From Methanogranum sp963676045 (GTDB lineage Archaea > Thermoplasmatota > Thermoplasmata > Methanomassiliicoccales > Methanomethylophilaceae): a stretch of DNA of 64,000 bases. The notes beneath the pieces were generated by a model, which saw only the letters and a list, made by a program, of their open reading frames with translations, did no database searches and was not told the DNA's origin. This document shows, piece by piece, positions 18,689 to 30,171 of this stretch. Position numbers and translations under genes: made by a program. Numbering within the stretch: the first letter of the stretch is position 1; each line of letters begins with the position of its first letter. The stretch covers positions 682,001-746,000 of the forward strand of contig OY780938.1 in NCBI GenBank assembly GCA_963676045.1, written 5' to 3'.

Positions 18689-18941
18689 ATAATGCCGGAC
18701 CCTCTCAAAAAACTTATCCTCCCGACGATATGCCCATATTATCTGGCATGAAGATCAGTGTTCCAAATGTCAAACGAATCGAATCCGTATCATTTAAATA
18801 AAAAACCAATGGTTTATAAGCTGTCTATAAAAATATCGACAAATTTTAGTGAACTTATCTTTTGTATATACAGCATATTTTAAATTCAGAACACGTTGAC
18901 ATAGTGCCTATTCACAATTTGCATGGCAAAGGAGGAATCAA

Positions 18942-21900
18942 ATGAAAAAATCATACGTTATCGTAGCGGCAATAGCATTAACAGCGTTTATGCTTCTAGT
19001 GCCCGCATATTCGTCCTTGTCGAGCGATGCCTCGAACACTGATGAAAAAACCACTTCGGACCCTGACATCACAAGTATGTTGGGAATTGACCAGAATGAT
19101 GTTCAGACCTTGGGGACCATCATCACACTTGGATCTTTCTATGAATTCACAGATGAGGATAACCAGATCATAACAGAACCCATCACTGTTGCTGATGGCG
19201 ACACAGAAATGCTGGCCGAACAGGTCACTTTTGAATCAGAAGGAAAATACATCGTCGAATCCGGCGGTACATTAGGAATCGGCCTGAATGTTACCCTCCA
19301 AGCAAGCGGAGAGATATTCGAATTCCAGGAAGGATCTTCCCTCTGCATCTATGCCAATTCAGACTATGGATACATCTACCTCTACACATACACCTTCGAG
19401 GAAGATGTCTCGATATCACTTGACGGTATATTCACATCTGATATCACCTATGATATCACCATCGGAGATTCTACTGAGGAGATCACTGCGGATGCCAAGA
19501 TAAGCATCGCAGACGGGACAAGCATCGCCATAAATGACGTGATTGTTACCTCAAATGGCATATCTTCCATAAACGCGACCTTGGATCTCACAATATCAAC
19601 TGATGCCATCGTATACGCGACCTCAGAGAATTACAGCAGCACAACAAAGCCCGTTGCATCGGATTCGTTCAAATTCGATTTCGAAGTAACGACAGACATC
19701 GATATGACAGTAACAATCGATGAGGTTGAGATCGAATACACTGAAACCGACAGTTACGCAATATCATTCGATCCATCAGCTACTGACAAGAACCTTAACA
19801 TCGAGGGAACATCCGACATCTCAATCAAATCAGGAACCGAGATCTCGATGACCTGCAAGACCACTGTATCACTATACGTCACATTGAGCGACACGGTCTC
19901 CTATCTCAAATCAATGGATACTCTGTCGAGTATCCCTGATATAACCCCATACATCAACGGTACAGTAACAGTGGAGGCCACGGCCAACATGGACATCCAG
20001 ATGGACGAAGGCAGCATCGTAATCGATGATATGACGGTCAATTCGGAGACCACCTTTGACACCGATAATGGTTGCACAAGCACATCCACGATAAACTGCA
20101 AGAGCATATCGATCTCTGACGACGAGGATTCTGTCCTGATAAGCGGAATGACCATCACCGGCGAAATGTCGGTAAATGCTGATTGGGTACCTGAGATGAT
20201 CGACGTCGTCGTAGAATACTACGAGACACAAGAATTCGATGAGGAAACATTCCTTTCCGCGGTAGAGAAGATAATCGCTGATGCGGAAATGACCATCACT
20301 GTCGACTCGATAGCGGTTAACACCGAAGCAGAATACGACAGCATGTCCCTGCATATCAGCGACCTTAAGATAACCGGCAATATCTCGTTCGAAGAGCTTA
20401 AGCTGACCATCGCGGGAAGCATAAGCATAGGTAACATCGATTACGTGGAAACGGACACCAATGAATACATCTATGCGGCAGTCGACGAAGACACATATGA
20501 GCTCGAAATGACGGTCGATGACCTCGTTTTGGAAGGCAACATCACCATCGACTTCAATGCTATTGAAAGCTCAGAATACGACCTCGTGACATTCGATGCG
20601 GAACTCTCGGTCGGAAGTTTGACCTTGAGCGACGACAGCGAGACAATAACGATATCGGATGCATCGATAGCGATCACCGGTACCATGAACTTGGACACAG
20701 AGACTGAAGAACCCATCGCTGACATGACATTGGAAGCATCCATGGGAGGATTGACCAGGACCGTGACAGAAGGTAATGAGACCTCTGTCCTCACTGCCAA
20801 GAATCTTGATGTGACCCTCGTCTTCAATGATGTGGACCTCGCATCTCTCCTTGACGGTGATCTCGACGTATTGTTAGAATCCCTGGACATTTCGGAAAGC
20901 TCCGCCACCTTGGAACAGATAACGTACTCTGTGCACGGTGTCACACTGACGATCGATGACGTCTCGCTCATATTGAGTGATAATGGAATAACAGTTAGTG
21001 CAAAGACCCTGACCTTGAACGGAACACCCAACGTGACCGCTGCAAAGAACCTGTCGGTGAACCTGAGCAACATCGAGATCACCATGGACGACCTGTCCTT
21101 TGAAAACATAGAGATGACCTTGAACGGATCGGCGACCATAAATTACATGGATGGAAGCTCGATGTCGATCACAGCGAACAATGCAGTTATCGGCCCTATG
21201 ACATACGGTTACACCACATACACTGAGATCAGATCCGGTTCGGTGACGATAACCACCTCTGGAGGTGCAGTCGACATCGGACAGGATATAGCCGTCGCTG
21301 ATGGAGCTACGCTCACAATCAACGGTGACGACCTGCAGATAGGGTCTCTTTTCCTGGAGGACGGAGCGAATTTCACAGGTACCGTGAATGTAGACTATTC
21401 CTTTGTTGATGTCGAGAACGGATACGACCTTGCATTCAATATCACATACAACAGCGGATGTCTCCCACAGGTAACGTCGAACACTTCAGGTATAACGGTC
21501 AAGCTGTACCCTAACACAGGATACTCCGCGATCAAGCCCTGGACAAGCGGCGTGACATACACCGTGGACACATCGGGAGTAGCTACTCTGATAGAGAAAT
21601 CCGGAAGCGTCGAAGCTACCGCAGAAGCTATCGATTACGAATTGATGATCGATGGTACACAACAGGGAATATACAACTACGACGAGCCTGTCTCGATAGC
21701 TGTGCCTGTGAAGACAGGATATGTGTTCGTGTGCTACAAGGACAACGAAGGAGAGATGGTCGGCAATATCACTGAAGGCTACGTCTACTTCACCATGCCT
21801 GCAGAGGACTACAGCCTTACCACAGTGTGGGGACTGCTCGCCGAGGCATCAGGCACTCAGACCGTGAACGTCAACAGCGAATCCATGGCCTTCGAGAACC

Positions 21901-22346
21901 CCTCCGCTGAAGGGACATATATGTTCAAGCTCAGCAACGGTGTGATCGTCAAGTTCGATTCGAGCAACATGAGTGCAGATGAGATACGCTTCACCGCCGA
22001 GAAGTGGAACGGAGAATGGTCCGTAAGCAACTCGCAAGTGTACTCTATGGATCTACAGGGTGCGAAAGGCGTGACCATATACATACCGGTATCCAATGAT
22101 AACCAGACTGTTTATCACGTTGACGAGTACGGAAGATTCGTCGAGATATCCGGCGTTATCGTTACGATGGATGGCGCGAAGTATGTTTCGTTCGATGCAG
22201 ACAGTTTCTCATTCTACTTCGTGGAAGGAAGCAACTCGAGCAGCAGTAACAACATGATCTTGATCGTCGCGGCCGTCATAATAGTGGTCATAGCGATCCT
22301 GTTGGTGGCCTACTACTTCATGCACAAGAAGAAGACCTCGACATAA
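18942..22346 (+). CDS. Large secreted, C-terminally anchored beta-rich surface protein
   Basis: 1134 residues. N-terminal signal peptide (basic MKKS, hydrophobic core to about residue 25, then AYSSLSSDA). One C-terminal membrane helix (about 1104-1126) followed by a basic MHKKK tail. Between them is an acidic Ser/Thr/Asp-rich region with many short repeating strands (x-I-T-x-D-D/N-x-x-L/I), likely a beta-solenoid. Near 950-1000 an MBG/InlB-like block ends in FTMPAEDYSLTTVWG. Very few cysteines. A strong AAAGGAGG site precedes the ATG. Likely an adhesin or S-layer-associated protein displayed on the outer face; the ligand is unknown. Confidence 0.75.
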   Translation: MKKSYVIVAAIALTAFMLLVPAYSSLSSDASNTDEKTTSDPDITSMLGIDQNDVQTLGTIITLGSFYEFTDEDNQIITEPITVADGDTEMLAEQVTFESEGKYIVESGGTLGIGLNVTLQASGEIFEFQEGSSLCIYANSDYGYIYLYTYTFEEDVSISLDGIFTSDITYDITIGDSTEEITADAKISIADGTSIAINDVIVTSNGISSINATLDLTISTDAIVYATSENYSSTTKPVASDSFKFDFEVTTDIDMTVTIDEVEIEYTETDSYAISFDPSATDKNLNIEGTSDISIKSGTEISMTCKTTVSLYVTLSDTVSYLKSMDTLSSIPDITPYINGTVTVEATANMDIQMDEGSIVIDDMTVNSETTFDTDNGCTSTSTINCKSISISDDEDSVLISGMTITGEMSVNADWVPEMIDVVVEYYETQEFDEETFLSAVEKIIADAEMTITVDSIAVNTEAEYDSMSLHISDLKITGNISFEELKLTIAGSISIGNIDYVETDTNEYIYAAVDEDTYELEMTVDDLVLEGNITIDFNAIESSEYDLVTFDAELSVGSLTLSDDSETITISDASIAITGTMNLDTETEEPIADMTLEASMGGLTRTVTEGNETSVLTAKNLDVTLVFNDVDLASLLDGDLDVLLESLDISESSATLEQITYSVHGVTLTIDDVSLILSDNGITVSAKTLTLNGTPNVTAAKNLSVNLSNIEITMDDLSFENIEMTLNGSATINYMDGSSMSITANNAVIGPMTYGYTTYTEIRSGSVTITTSGGAVDIGQDIAVADGATLTINGDDLQIGSLFLEDGANFTGTVNVDYSFVDVENGYDLAFNITYNSGCLPQVTSNTSGITVKLYPNTGYSAIKPWTSGVTYTVDTSGVATLIEKSGSVEATAEAIDYELMIDGTQQGIYNYDEPVSIAVPVKTGYVFVCYKDNEGEMVGNITEGYVYFTMPAEDYSLTTVWGLLAEASGTQTVNVNSESMAFENPSAEGTYMFKLSNGVIVKFDSSNMSADEIRFTAEKWNGEWSVSNSQVYSMDLQGAKGVTIYIPVSNDNQTVYHVDEYGRFVEISGVIVTMDGAKYVSFDADSFSFYFVEGSNSSSSNNMILIVAAVIIVVIAILLVAYYFMHKKKTST

Positions 22347-22354
22347 GCAATAAT

Positions 22355-22391
22355 CCCCGGGTCCAAGACCCGGGTCTTAAAATCTTTTTTT
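22355..22391 (+). terminator. Terminator after the surface-protein gene
   Basis: CCCGGGTC, a CAA loop and GACCCGGG form an 8-bp GC stem nine bases after the stop, followed by AT-rich sequence and a run of seven T (22385-22391). It separates convergent genes. Confidence 0.7.
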
Positions 22392-22415
22392 ATCTCCAAT
22401 TTCCAATATATGGTC

Positions 22416-24074
22416 TCAATCGGACCTGCGACATATCAGGACAGGACACTTTGCCATCCTCGCGACCTTCTCTGCGACACTGCCCATCAATGCCCTTGAG
22501 ATATTCGTACGTCCCAATGACCCACATACTACCAGGTTGTGATGTGCGCTCTCCTCGACGATTGTCTCGGCCGGGTGTCCGTACAACACCTTTGTGACCA
22601 CTTGCATGTTCCTCTTCCCTGCTTCAGCAAGCACGAATTCGAATGCTTCTTTTGAAACCGAATTGCCTAAACGTTTTATATCGTCAGATGAAGGCATATC
22701 AGCGACTATCGACGAATAATGATCAGAATCGAAAACATACAGGACAGTGACCGATGAATCGTTGTTCTTGGCCATGTCCAATCCTATCCTCACGGCATTC
22801 ATACTGTTCTCGCTACCGTCTGTGGCTATCAGTATCTTTGCGAACTCCTGCGTATGACCGTGAATACCAGAATCTGGAACCTTAGTTCCAATACTCTTTC
22901 TTGCAGATTTATTCATAAGTAATGAAACAAAACATACTGCGCATATCATGAATGCGAACAGCCCCGCATATACGAATGTCTCGGTATAGGAGTCGAGTGC
23001 CTCCACCAATGGGATGATCGCCAATGATGATGCGAACACACCTAGGTTGAATGCGACGGAATATCCGCCCATTATCTTACCAGAGCCGCCTGCCTGGGAT
23101 ATGAACGATAGCCTTCCAACGACGGTAAGTGTGACAAGGCCCATCCCCATTCCCACCAACATCATCGAAACGACGATGATCGGAAGGGCCGTGAAATGCA
23201 ATAGACAGAATCCGAGACCTATCATGGCGAATGATGCCCCGTATGCAGAAAGATCGGTCAACTTGTTAGAGGACCTGGAATATACCAGACAGAACGCTGC
23301 CTGCGATACGCCGAGTATCCCCAACAGAAGTCCGCAGATGAACAAATTGGAGCCGATGTCCACGATATGATATGGAAGGTTGGTCGGCAGAATGAACATC
23401 ATGAACATTGCCAGGAACATCATCAGGTAACAGACCGCCACTTTCATTCCCTTTTTAGGTATTACCGCCTCAGGGAGCATACCATCATGTCTCTCGACCT
23501 GCATTGGTTCCCTCACGGATATCAACGCGAGCAGAAGTATCGGAATACCTATCAGATATATCAGGAACGGATCGTTCCAACTTATGTCAGCTAGCGCCCC
23601 TCCCGTTGATTCGAGCAGAAGTACCCCCGCACCCATTGCGGCCGACTGGTATGCTATTATCTTACCTCTCTTCGCACCCTCATAATACTCAGCTATCAAT
23701 GCTGTCGTGGCCAGAGATATTCCAGCTATACCTATTCCAAGGATGAAACGGACAGCCAGTATAGCCCCCAACGAGTCGAGGAAATATGCGGATACGCCTG
23801 CGACCGTGAAGATGAATAATGATATCATGAATATCTTGGCCTTACCGAAACGGTCCGCCAGATAACCGATACCGAAACCGGTGATCGAGACCGCCAGGGC
23901 AGGCAACGTGACGATGAAGGATATCGTCAACTTGGAAGCATCGGGAAATGCCTTGCTTATCGGTTCGAGGGCAGGGGCCACAGCGGCTGCTCCCATCAGG
24001 ATCATCATTGACGCGAACAGTATTGTGATCAATGTGATCGTGTTCGGTCTGAATTGTTTGTTGTTCTTGAACAT
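22416..24074 (-). CDS. MFS transporter fused to a universal stress protein domain
   Basis: About 552 residues from the ATG at 24074 (a TAAAATA box ~28 bases upstream; an in-frame TTG at 24119 is less likely). Residues 1-400 show about 12 membrane spans with the MFS loop GYLADRFGKAK between TM2 and TM3. After a short linker, residues ~415-550 form a UspA domain: ILIATDGSENSMNAVRIGLD and the nucleotide-binding end G-x2-G-x9-G-S (VVCGSLGRTNISRALMGSVA). The fusion suggests transport gated by ATP/AMP or stress. The transported substrate is unknown. A 12-bp palindrome lies upstream. Confidence 0.82.
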   Translation of the reverse strand: MFKNNKQFRPNTITLITILFASMMILMGAAAVAPALEPISKAFPDASKLTISFIVTLPALAVSITGFGIGYLADRFGKAKIFMISLFIFTVAGVSAYFLDSLGAILAVRFILGIGIAGISLATTALIAEYYEGAKRGKIIAYQSAAMGAGVLLLESTGGALADISWNDPFLIYLIGIPILLLALISVREPMQVERHDGMLPEAVIPKKGMKVAVCYLMMFLAMFMMFILPTNLPYHIVDIGSNLFICGLLLGILGVSQAAFCLVYSRSSNKLTDLSAYGASFAMIGLGFCLLHFTALPIIVVSMMLVGMGMGLVTLTVVGRLSFISQAGGSGKIMGGYSVAFNLGVFASSLAIIPLVEALDSYTETFVYAGLFAFMICAVCFVSLLMNKSARKSIGTKVPDSGIHGHTQEFAKILIATDGSENSMNAVRIGLDMAKNNDSSVTVLYVFDSDHYSSIVADMPSSDDIKRLGNSVSKEAFEFVLAEAGKRNMQVVTKVLYGHPAETIVEESAHHNLVVCGSLGRTNISRALMGSVAEKVARMAKCPVLICRRSD

Positions 24075-24126
24075 ATGAAGGGTTCGAAAGTTGATTCGTA
24101 TTTTAGTATGACTGAACAAGATACAT

Positions 24127-24138
24127 GTGAAATTTCAC
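24127..24138. promoter_or_regulatory. Perfect 12-bp palindrome upstream of the MFS-USP gene
   Basis: GTGAAATTTCAC reads the same on both strands. It lies about 25 bases upstream of the putative TATA box (~24103) of the MFS-USP gene, a typical place for an archaeal activator or repressor. The rest of the 24075-24433 spacer, which also precedes katG, is AT-rich and I see no gene in it. Confidence 0.35.
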
Positions 24139-24433
24139 GCCTATCATATATTGAGATTACAAAATCATATCAATATTGACTGATACGGAACAAATAATTA
24201 ATATTGTCAGAATACGAAAATAATTTGCATATATTGATCGAATGAGCGATGAATTTTAGAACAATGACAAGACCGATGAACGATATTACATAAGACCGCG
24301 TTCTGCTGACATAATCCTACCTTATGTCTTTGGTCTCTGATATTGCATATGTTTATTAGCAGCAAAACTGATTGATAAATGGGTATTCTGAGAGCTTCAA
24401 GAATGACCAGGTCTTAACTAAGGAGTGAATCCC

Positions 24434-26626
24434 ATGACTGATGAGAAAAAATGTCCTGTAACAGGTATGACAAGCCATTCTGCCCCTAGCAAAGGTACTA
24501 TGAACCGCGATTGGTGGCCAGACTCGCTCAACCTTTCGATCCTCCGCCAGAACTCCAAACTGAGCAATCCGATGGATGAGGACTATGATTATGCCGAGGA
24601 ATTCGAAAAACTCGATCTGAATGCCGTGAAGAAGGATCTTTATGAACTTATGACAGATTCGCAAGAATGGTGGCCAGCCGATTACGGCCACTACGGCCCC
24701 TTGTTCATACGGATGGCTTGGCATAGCGCCGGTACCTACCGCATGGGCGACGGTCGCGGCGGAGCCGGTCGCGGAACTCAAAGGCTCGCGCCGCTGAACA
24801 GCTGGCCAGATAACGTCAACCTCGACAAGGCGCGCCGCCTGCTGTGGCCCATCAAGCAAAAATATGGAAGGTCGCTCTCGTGGGCCGACCTCATGATCCT
24901 CGCCGGTAACTGCGCATTCGAGTCCATGGGGCTCGAGATGTTCGGTTTCGCAGGAGGGCGCGAGGATGTATGGGAGCCTCAAGAGGATGTCTACTGGGGT
25001 AACGAGCGCATATGGCTGGACGACAAGCGCTACTCCGGCAAGAGGGACCTCGAGAATCCCCTTGCCGCCGTACAGATGGGCCTGATATACGTAAACCCCG
25101 AAGGACCTAACGGCAATCCGGACCCTGTAGCTTCGGCCATCGACGTGAGGGAGACCTTCGCACGCATGGCCATGAATGACGAAGAGACCGTCGCGCTGGT
25201 GGCAGGCGGCCATACCTTCGGAAAGACGCACGGCGCAGGCCCCGCGACCCATGTCGGTCCGGAACCCGAGGCGGCTCCGATAGAGGAGCAGGGCCTCGGA
25301 TGGAAGAGCACCTTCGGAACCGGTAAAGGCGGCGACACCATCGGCAGCGGGCTCGAAGGGGCCTGGAAGGCGCATCCTATCCGTTGGGACATGGGTTACC
25401 TGAACACGCTGTTCAAATACGAATGGGAACTCGTCAAAAGCCCAGCTGGAGCGAATCAATGGCTCGCCAAGAATGTCTCCCCAGAGGACATGGTTGTGGA
25501 TGCCCATGACCCATCGAAGATGCATCGGCCTATGATGACCACGGCAGACCTCGCCTTGCGCTATGACCCGAAGTACAAGAGCATCGCACTGCATTACAGG
25601 GACAATCCCGAGGAATTCAAGGATGCCTTCTCAAGAGCGTGGTTCAAACTGACCCACCGCGACATGGGGCCGAAATCCCGTTACCTCGGACCAGAAGTTC
25701 CAACGGAAGACCTGATATGGCAGGACCCGTTGCCAAAGGCGCATTATGAGACGATCGACGAGAGCGATATCGTCGCCCTCAAGGAGAGGATCGGCTCCTC
25801 CGGTCTATCCATCTCCGAACTCGTCTCGACCGCATGGGCCTCCGCATCAACATATCGCGGTTCCGACCATCGCGGCGGCGCCAACGGAGCTCGCATCCGT
25901 CTCGAACCCCAGAAGAATTGGACTGTAAACGAGCCGGCCAGACTGGCCAAGATACTATCGATCCTGAAGAAGATAAAATCTGAATTCGACAATGCGGCCG
26001 GAAAGAAGAAGGTCTCCCTTGCAGACCTGATCGTCCTCGGCGGTTGCGTGGGCATAGAAGAGGCTGCCAGAAAGGCCGGGCAGGAAATAAACGTCGATTT
26101 CATGCCTGGACGCACAGATGCCTCGCAGGAACAGACGGACATCGATTCCTTCGCGGTACTCGAACCTAAGACGGATGGCTTCCGCAACTACCAAGGCGCA
26201 AAATCCCCGGTCACACCGGAAGAGATGCTGATAGACCACTCACAGTTGCTGACGCTGACCGCACCTGAGATGACGGTCCTGCTCGGCGGATTGCGCGTAC
26301 TGGGTGCCAACCACGGACAGTCGACCCACGGTGTCCTCACATCGAGGGCCGGGACCCTCACTAACGACTTCTTCGTCAACCTGCTGGATATGGATACCGC
26401 ATGGAAACCTAAAGCAGATGACAAGGACATCTTCGAAGGACGCGATCGCAGAACAGGCAGCCTCAAATGGACAGCTACACGCGTCGATCTCGTATTCGGT
26501 TCCAATTCGGAGCTTCGTGCCATCTCTGAGGTATATGCCTGCGACGATTCCCGTGAGAAATTCATCTCTGATTTCGTTTCAGCATGGAACAAGGTGATGA
26601 ACGCGGACCGTTTCGATCTTGCATGA
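24434..26626 (+). CDS. katG: Catalase-peroxidase
   Basis: 730 residues from the ATG at 24434, preceded by AGGAG at ideal spacing; an in-frame GTG at 24425 overlaps that site. Both peroxidase domains are present. Numbered from this start: Arg93, Trp96 and His97 (RMAWH) form the distal pocket, Tyr219 (IYVNPEG) and Met245 complete the Trp-Tyr-Met adduct, and His260 (GGHTFGKTHG) is the proximal haem ligand. It destroys H2O2 in the cytoplasm. Arg codons here are often CGC/CGT, whereas neighbours favour AGG/AGA, which points to acquisition from bacteria. No oxidative regulator gene is adjacent. Confidence 0.96.
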   Translation: MTDEKKCPVTGMTSHSAPSKGTMNRDWWPDSLNLSILRQNSKLSNPMDEDYDYAEEFEKLDLNAVKKDLYELMTDSQEWWPADYGHYGPLFIRMAWHSAGTYRMGDGRGGAGRGTQRLAPLNSWPDNVNLDKARRLLWPIKQKYGRSLSWADLMILAGNCAFESMGLEMFGFAGGREDVWEPQEDVYWGNERIWLDDKRYSGKRDLENPLAAVQMGLIYVNPEGPNGNPDPVASAIDVRETFARMAMNDEETVALVAGGHTFGKTHGAGPATHVGPEPEAAPIEEQGLGWKSTFGTGKGGDTIGSGLEGAWKAHPIRWDMGYLNTLFKYEWELVKSPAGANQWLAKNVSPEDMVVDAHDPSKMHRPMMTTADLALRYDPKYKSIALHYRDNPEEFKDAFSRAWFKLTHRDMGPKSRYLGPEVPTEDLIWQDPLPKAHYETIDESDIVALKERIGSSGLSISELVSTAWASASTYRGSDHRGGANGARIRLEPQKNWTVNEPARLAKILSILKKIKSEFDNAAGKKKVSLADLIVLGGCVGIEEAARKAGQEINVDFMPGRTDASQEQTDIDSFAVLEPKTDGFRNYQGAKSPVTPEEMLIDHSQLLTLTAPEMTVLLGGLRVLGANHGQSTHGVLTSRAGTLTNDFFVNLLDMDTAWKPKADDKDIFEGRDRRTGSLKWTATRVDLVFGSNSELRAISEVYACDDSREKFISDFVSAWNKVMNADRFDLA

Positions 26627-26643
26627 GATCCATCGAATATCTT

Positions 26644-26681
26644 CCGTGATTCGACGGGGGCGACCGCCCCCTATATCACGG
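26644..26681 (+). terminator. Two-tier hairpin after katG
   Basis: Outer arms CCGTGAT and ATCACGG enclose an inner GGGGGC/GCCCCC stem with a GACC loop, starting 17 bases after the katG stop. No T-run follows, so it may act as a 3' stabiliser rather than a classical terminator. Confidence 0.5.
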
Positions 26682-26788
26682 ACCGCCAAAGGGTAAAATT
26701 GCAAAATTACAAAGCCCTATGATATATCCAGCCATCAACATTAGGTAATATTGTAGAGTTTCTACCAATATTCGGTCTTAGAGATGGG

Positions 26789-26877
26789 TTTATATATAAG
26801 TATTGCAACGGAGTATTGGAATTTAAGGTAATCTGTGAAATCGACAGATCGTTTTATTTTCGTCACAAAGTGATATC
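26789..26877 (+). promoter_or_regulatory. Promoter and leader of the DEAD-box helicase gene
   Basis: A strong TATA run (TTTATATATAAG, 26789-26800) predicts transcription from about 26821, leaving a leader of roughly 55 nt, longer than most genes here, which look leaderless or nearly so. AAAGTGAT precedes the ATG. Leaders of this sort are known on some archaeal cold-responsive deaD genes; such regulation here is inference. Confidence 0.45.
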
Positions 26878-28359
<1,482 letters not shown>

Positions 28360-28365
28360 ATCCGT

Positions 28366-28399
28366 TCGGGATGACCTATCTTTTACCTGGTCATCCCGA
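28366..28399 (+). terminator. Hairpin after the helicase gene
   Basis: TCGGGATGACC and GGTCATCCCGA pair perfectly over 11 bp around a 12-nt loop rich in T. It starts seven bases after the stop codon and precedes the tRNA gene. Confidence 0.55.
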
Positions 28400-28455
28400 T
28401 CAACTACTTCAGACAATCCCGAAATTTTAATATCAGAACATGAATCAGCAATCGC

Positions 28456-28528
28456 GGGCCTGTGGGGTAGCTTGGTATCCTTGTAGCTTCGGGAGCTATT
28501 GACTCCGGTTCAAATCCGGGCAGGCCCA
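28456..28528 (+). tRNA. tRNA-Pro, anticodon CGG
   Basis: The cloverleaf is complete: acceptor GGGCCTG/CAGGCCC with discriminator A, a D-arm GGGGTAGCTTGGTATCC, an anticodon stem GTAGC/GCTAT enclosing loop TTCGGGA (anticodon CGG), and a T-arm TCCGG-TTCAAAT-CCGGG. The 3' CCA is not encoded. No intron is visible. It reads CCG proline codons. Confidence 0.95.
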
Positions 28529-28619
28529 CTCATATTACTTGTCGAATCATAATTTTTAAACAAATCTTGTAAAAATCAAAAACCAAACGAATATCTATCC
28601 TGTATTGTTTAACAGGGGT

Positions 28620-30017
28620 ATGGATGGGGGCGGTTATTCAGACAAGGATTGCAGAAATATCCTTTTTGCGACTTGTTTAGGTGCTGCAATCACGCCCCTC
28701 ATGGGAACGATGATAAGTCTGGCACTACCCTGCATCGGAAGGGACTTCGATGCAAGCACCCATTCGCTTGCAATGCTGAACACCGTCTTCCTTATCGCAT
28801 CGGTCATGTTCATGGTCCCTGCCGCACGTTTTGCCAGCATATACGGGATGAAAAGAACATCGATCGTAGGATTGGTAATCGTCATCATATCCGCTGTACT
28901 ATCTACATTAAGTCCCAGCATGGAATTCCTTTTGGCAATGAGGTTCGTATTGGGCGCAGGCTCTTCCGTACTCACGGTTACAGGTATCGCACTGCTCTCC
29001 ACTGTATATCCGGCTCAGAGACGCGGATGGGCCATCGGGATCTATACGGCCGTGACATTCATCGGATTCACATTGGGCCCCAGCATAGGCGGGACACTAT
29101 CGGATCTCGTGGGGTGGAGGGTCCTGTTCCTCCTTATGGTGCCACTTTCCGTATTCTCCCTTATGTTCTTCCTGAGGTTCGATAAGGATATCTTTCCGAT
29201 GCATGGTAAAAAGATGGACATGAAAGGCTCATTCCTCTGGATGAGCTCCATCCTCGTCATGATGCTCGGCGTGGCATACATAACAGAACCTTGGGGAATT
29301 TTATTCATTCTTCTAGGTTCCGTCCTCCTTGTAATTACCTTCCATTTCCTTAAGAACAGAGAGAATCCCGTGCTGAATGTCAAACTGTTCCGTATATGCG
29401 TATTCAGACGTTCATGCATAGCGGCATTCATGAACTATGCCGCAGCATCTTCGCTGACGTTCTTTTTGGCCTTGTATCTCCAAAGCATAGGCCAGATGAC
29501 GGCATCGGAAGCGGGAGTGATGATGATGTTGCAACCTTTCGTACAGGCGGTATTCACTGTTTGGGCCGGTTCACTGTCGGATAAGATTGAGGATAAACGG
29601 ATACTACCGACGATGGGCATGGCGATGATATGCATCGGTTCTCTGATGATGGTGTACCTCGGGTCTGAGATGTCATTGCCATATGTGGCATCCGTGCTGT
29701 TCATCTTCGGAATGGGGATCGCTTTGTTCGCCGCACCCAACACATCGGCGATAATCTCATCCGTTTCAAGGGAATATCGCGGAGAAGCATCAGGGATGGT
29801 ATCTGTCTTCCGTCAGACTGGTATGATGATATCCATGGGAATAGCCATGATCTGCATATCTGTTTTCATGGGAGCATCAGAGAACATATCTCCTTCTACC
29901 TATGGGGCATTCATGGATTCCATACATTTTGCATTCCTGATATGCTTCATGATGTGTTTCATAGGCACCTTCATATCATGGTTCAGAGGAAAGAACTCTG
30001 AATTCTGCTACATATAA
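28620..30017 (+). CDS. MFS drug/metabolite exporter (DHA2, EmrB/QacA-like)
   Basis: 465 residues from the ATG at 28620 (an in-frame TTG lies at 28605). About 14 hydrophobic spans are predicted. MFS motif A is weak but present (ARFASIYGMKR), and motif C of antiporters appears as GFTLGPSIGG. It is probably a proton-coupled multidrug or metabolite exporter in the cell membrane. It is monocistronic, just downstream of tRNA-Pro, a common insertion site, though no integrase is seen. The substrate cannot be inferred. Confidence 0.85.
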   Translation: MDGGGYSDKDCRNILFATCLGAAITPLMGTMISLALPCIGRDFDASTHSLAMLNTVFLIASVMFMVPAARFASIYGMKRTSIVGLVIVIISAVLSTLSPSMEFLLAMRFVLGAGSSVLTVTGIALLSTVYPAQRRGWAIGIYTAVTFIGFTLGPSIGGTLSDLVGWRVLFLLMVPLSVFSLMFFLRFDKDIFPMHGKKMDMKGSFLWMSSILVMMLGVAYITEPWGILFILLGSVLLVITFHFLKNRENPVLNVKLFRICVFRRSCIAAFMNYAAASSLTFFLALYLQSIGQMTASEAGVMMMLQPFVQAVFTVWAGSLSDKIEDKRILPTMGMAMICIGSLMMVYLGSEMSLPYVASVLFIFGMGIALFAAPNTSAIISSVSREYRGEASGMVSVFRQTGMMISMGIAMICISVFMGASENISPSTYGAFMDSIHFAFLICFMMCFIGTFISWFRGKNSEFCYI

Positions 30018-30171
30018 AATAAATTACTCCAGTTGATTTTTTCTTTACATATCAAACCAACAATCCGATATCAATTCATTATCGAGACGTAATTATGCCC
30101 TTAATTCAATCATTACGACCTCATTAAAAATATTACATATACCATCAATACATAATGACCATATTCGAAAA

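Noticed and set aside
24425..24433. GTG at 24425 as start of katG.
   Set aside because: The GTG overlaps the AGGAG ribosome-binding site that serves the ATG at 24434.
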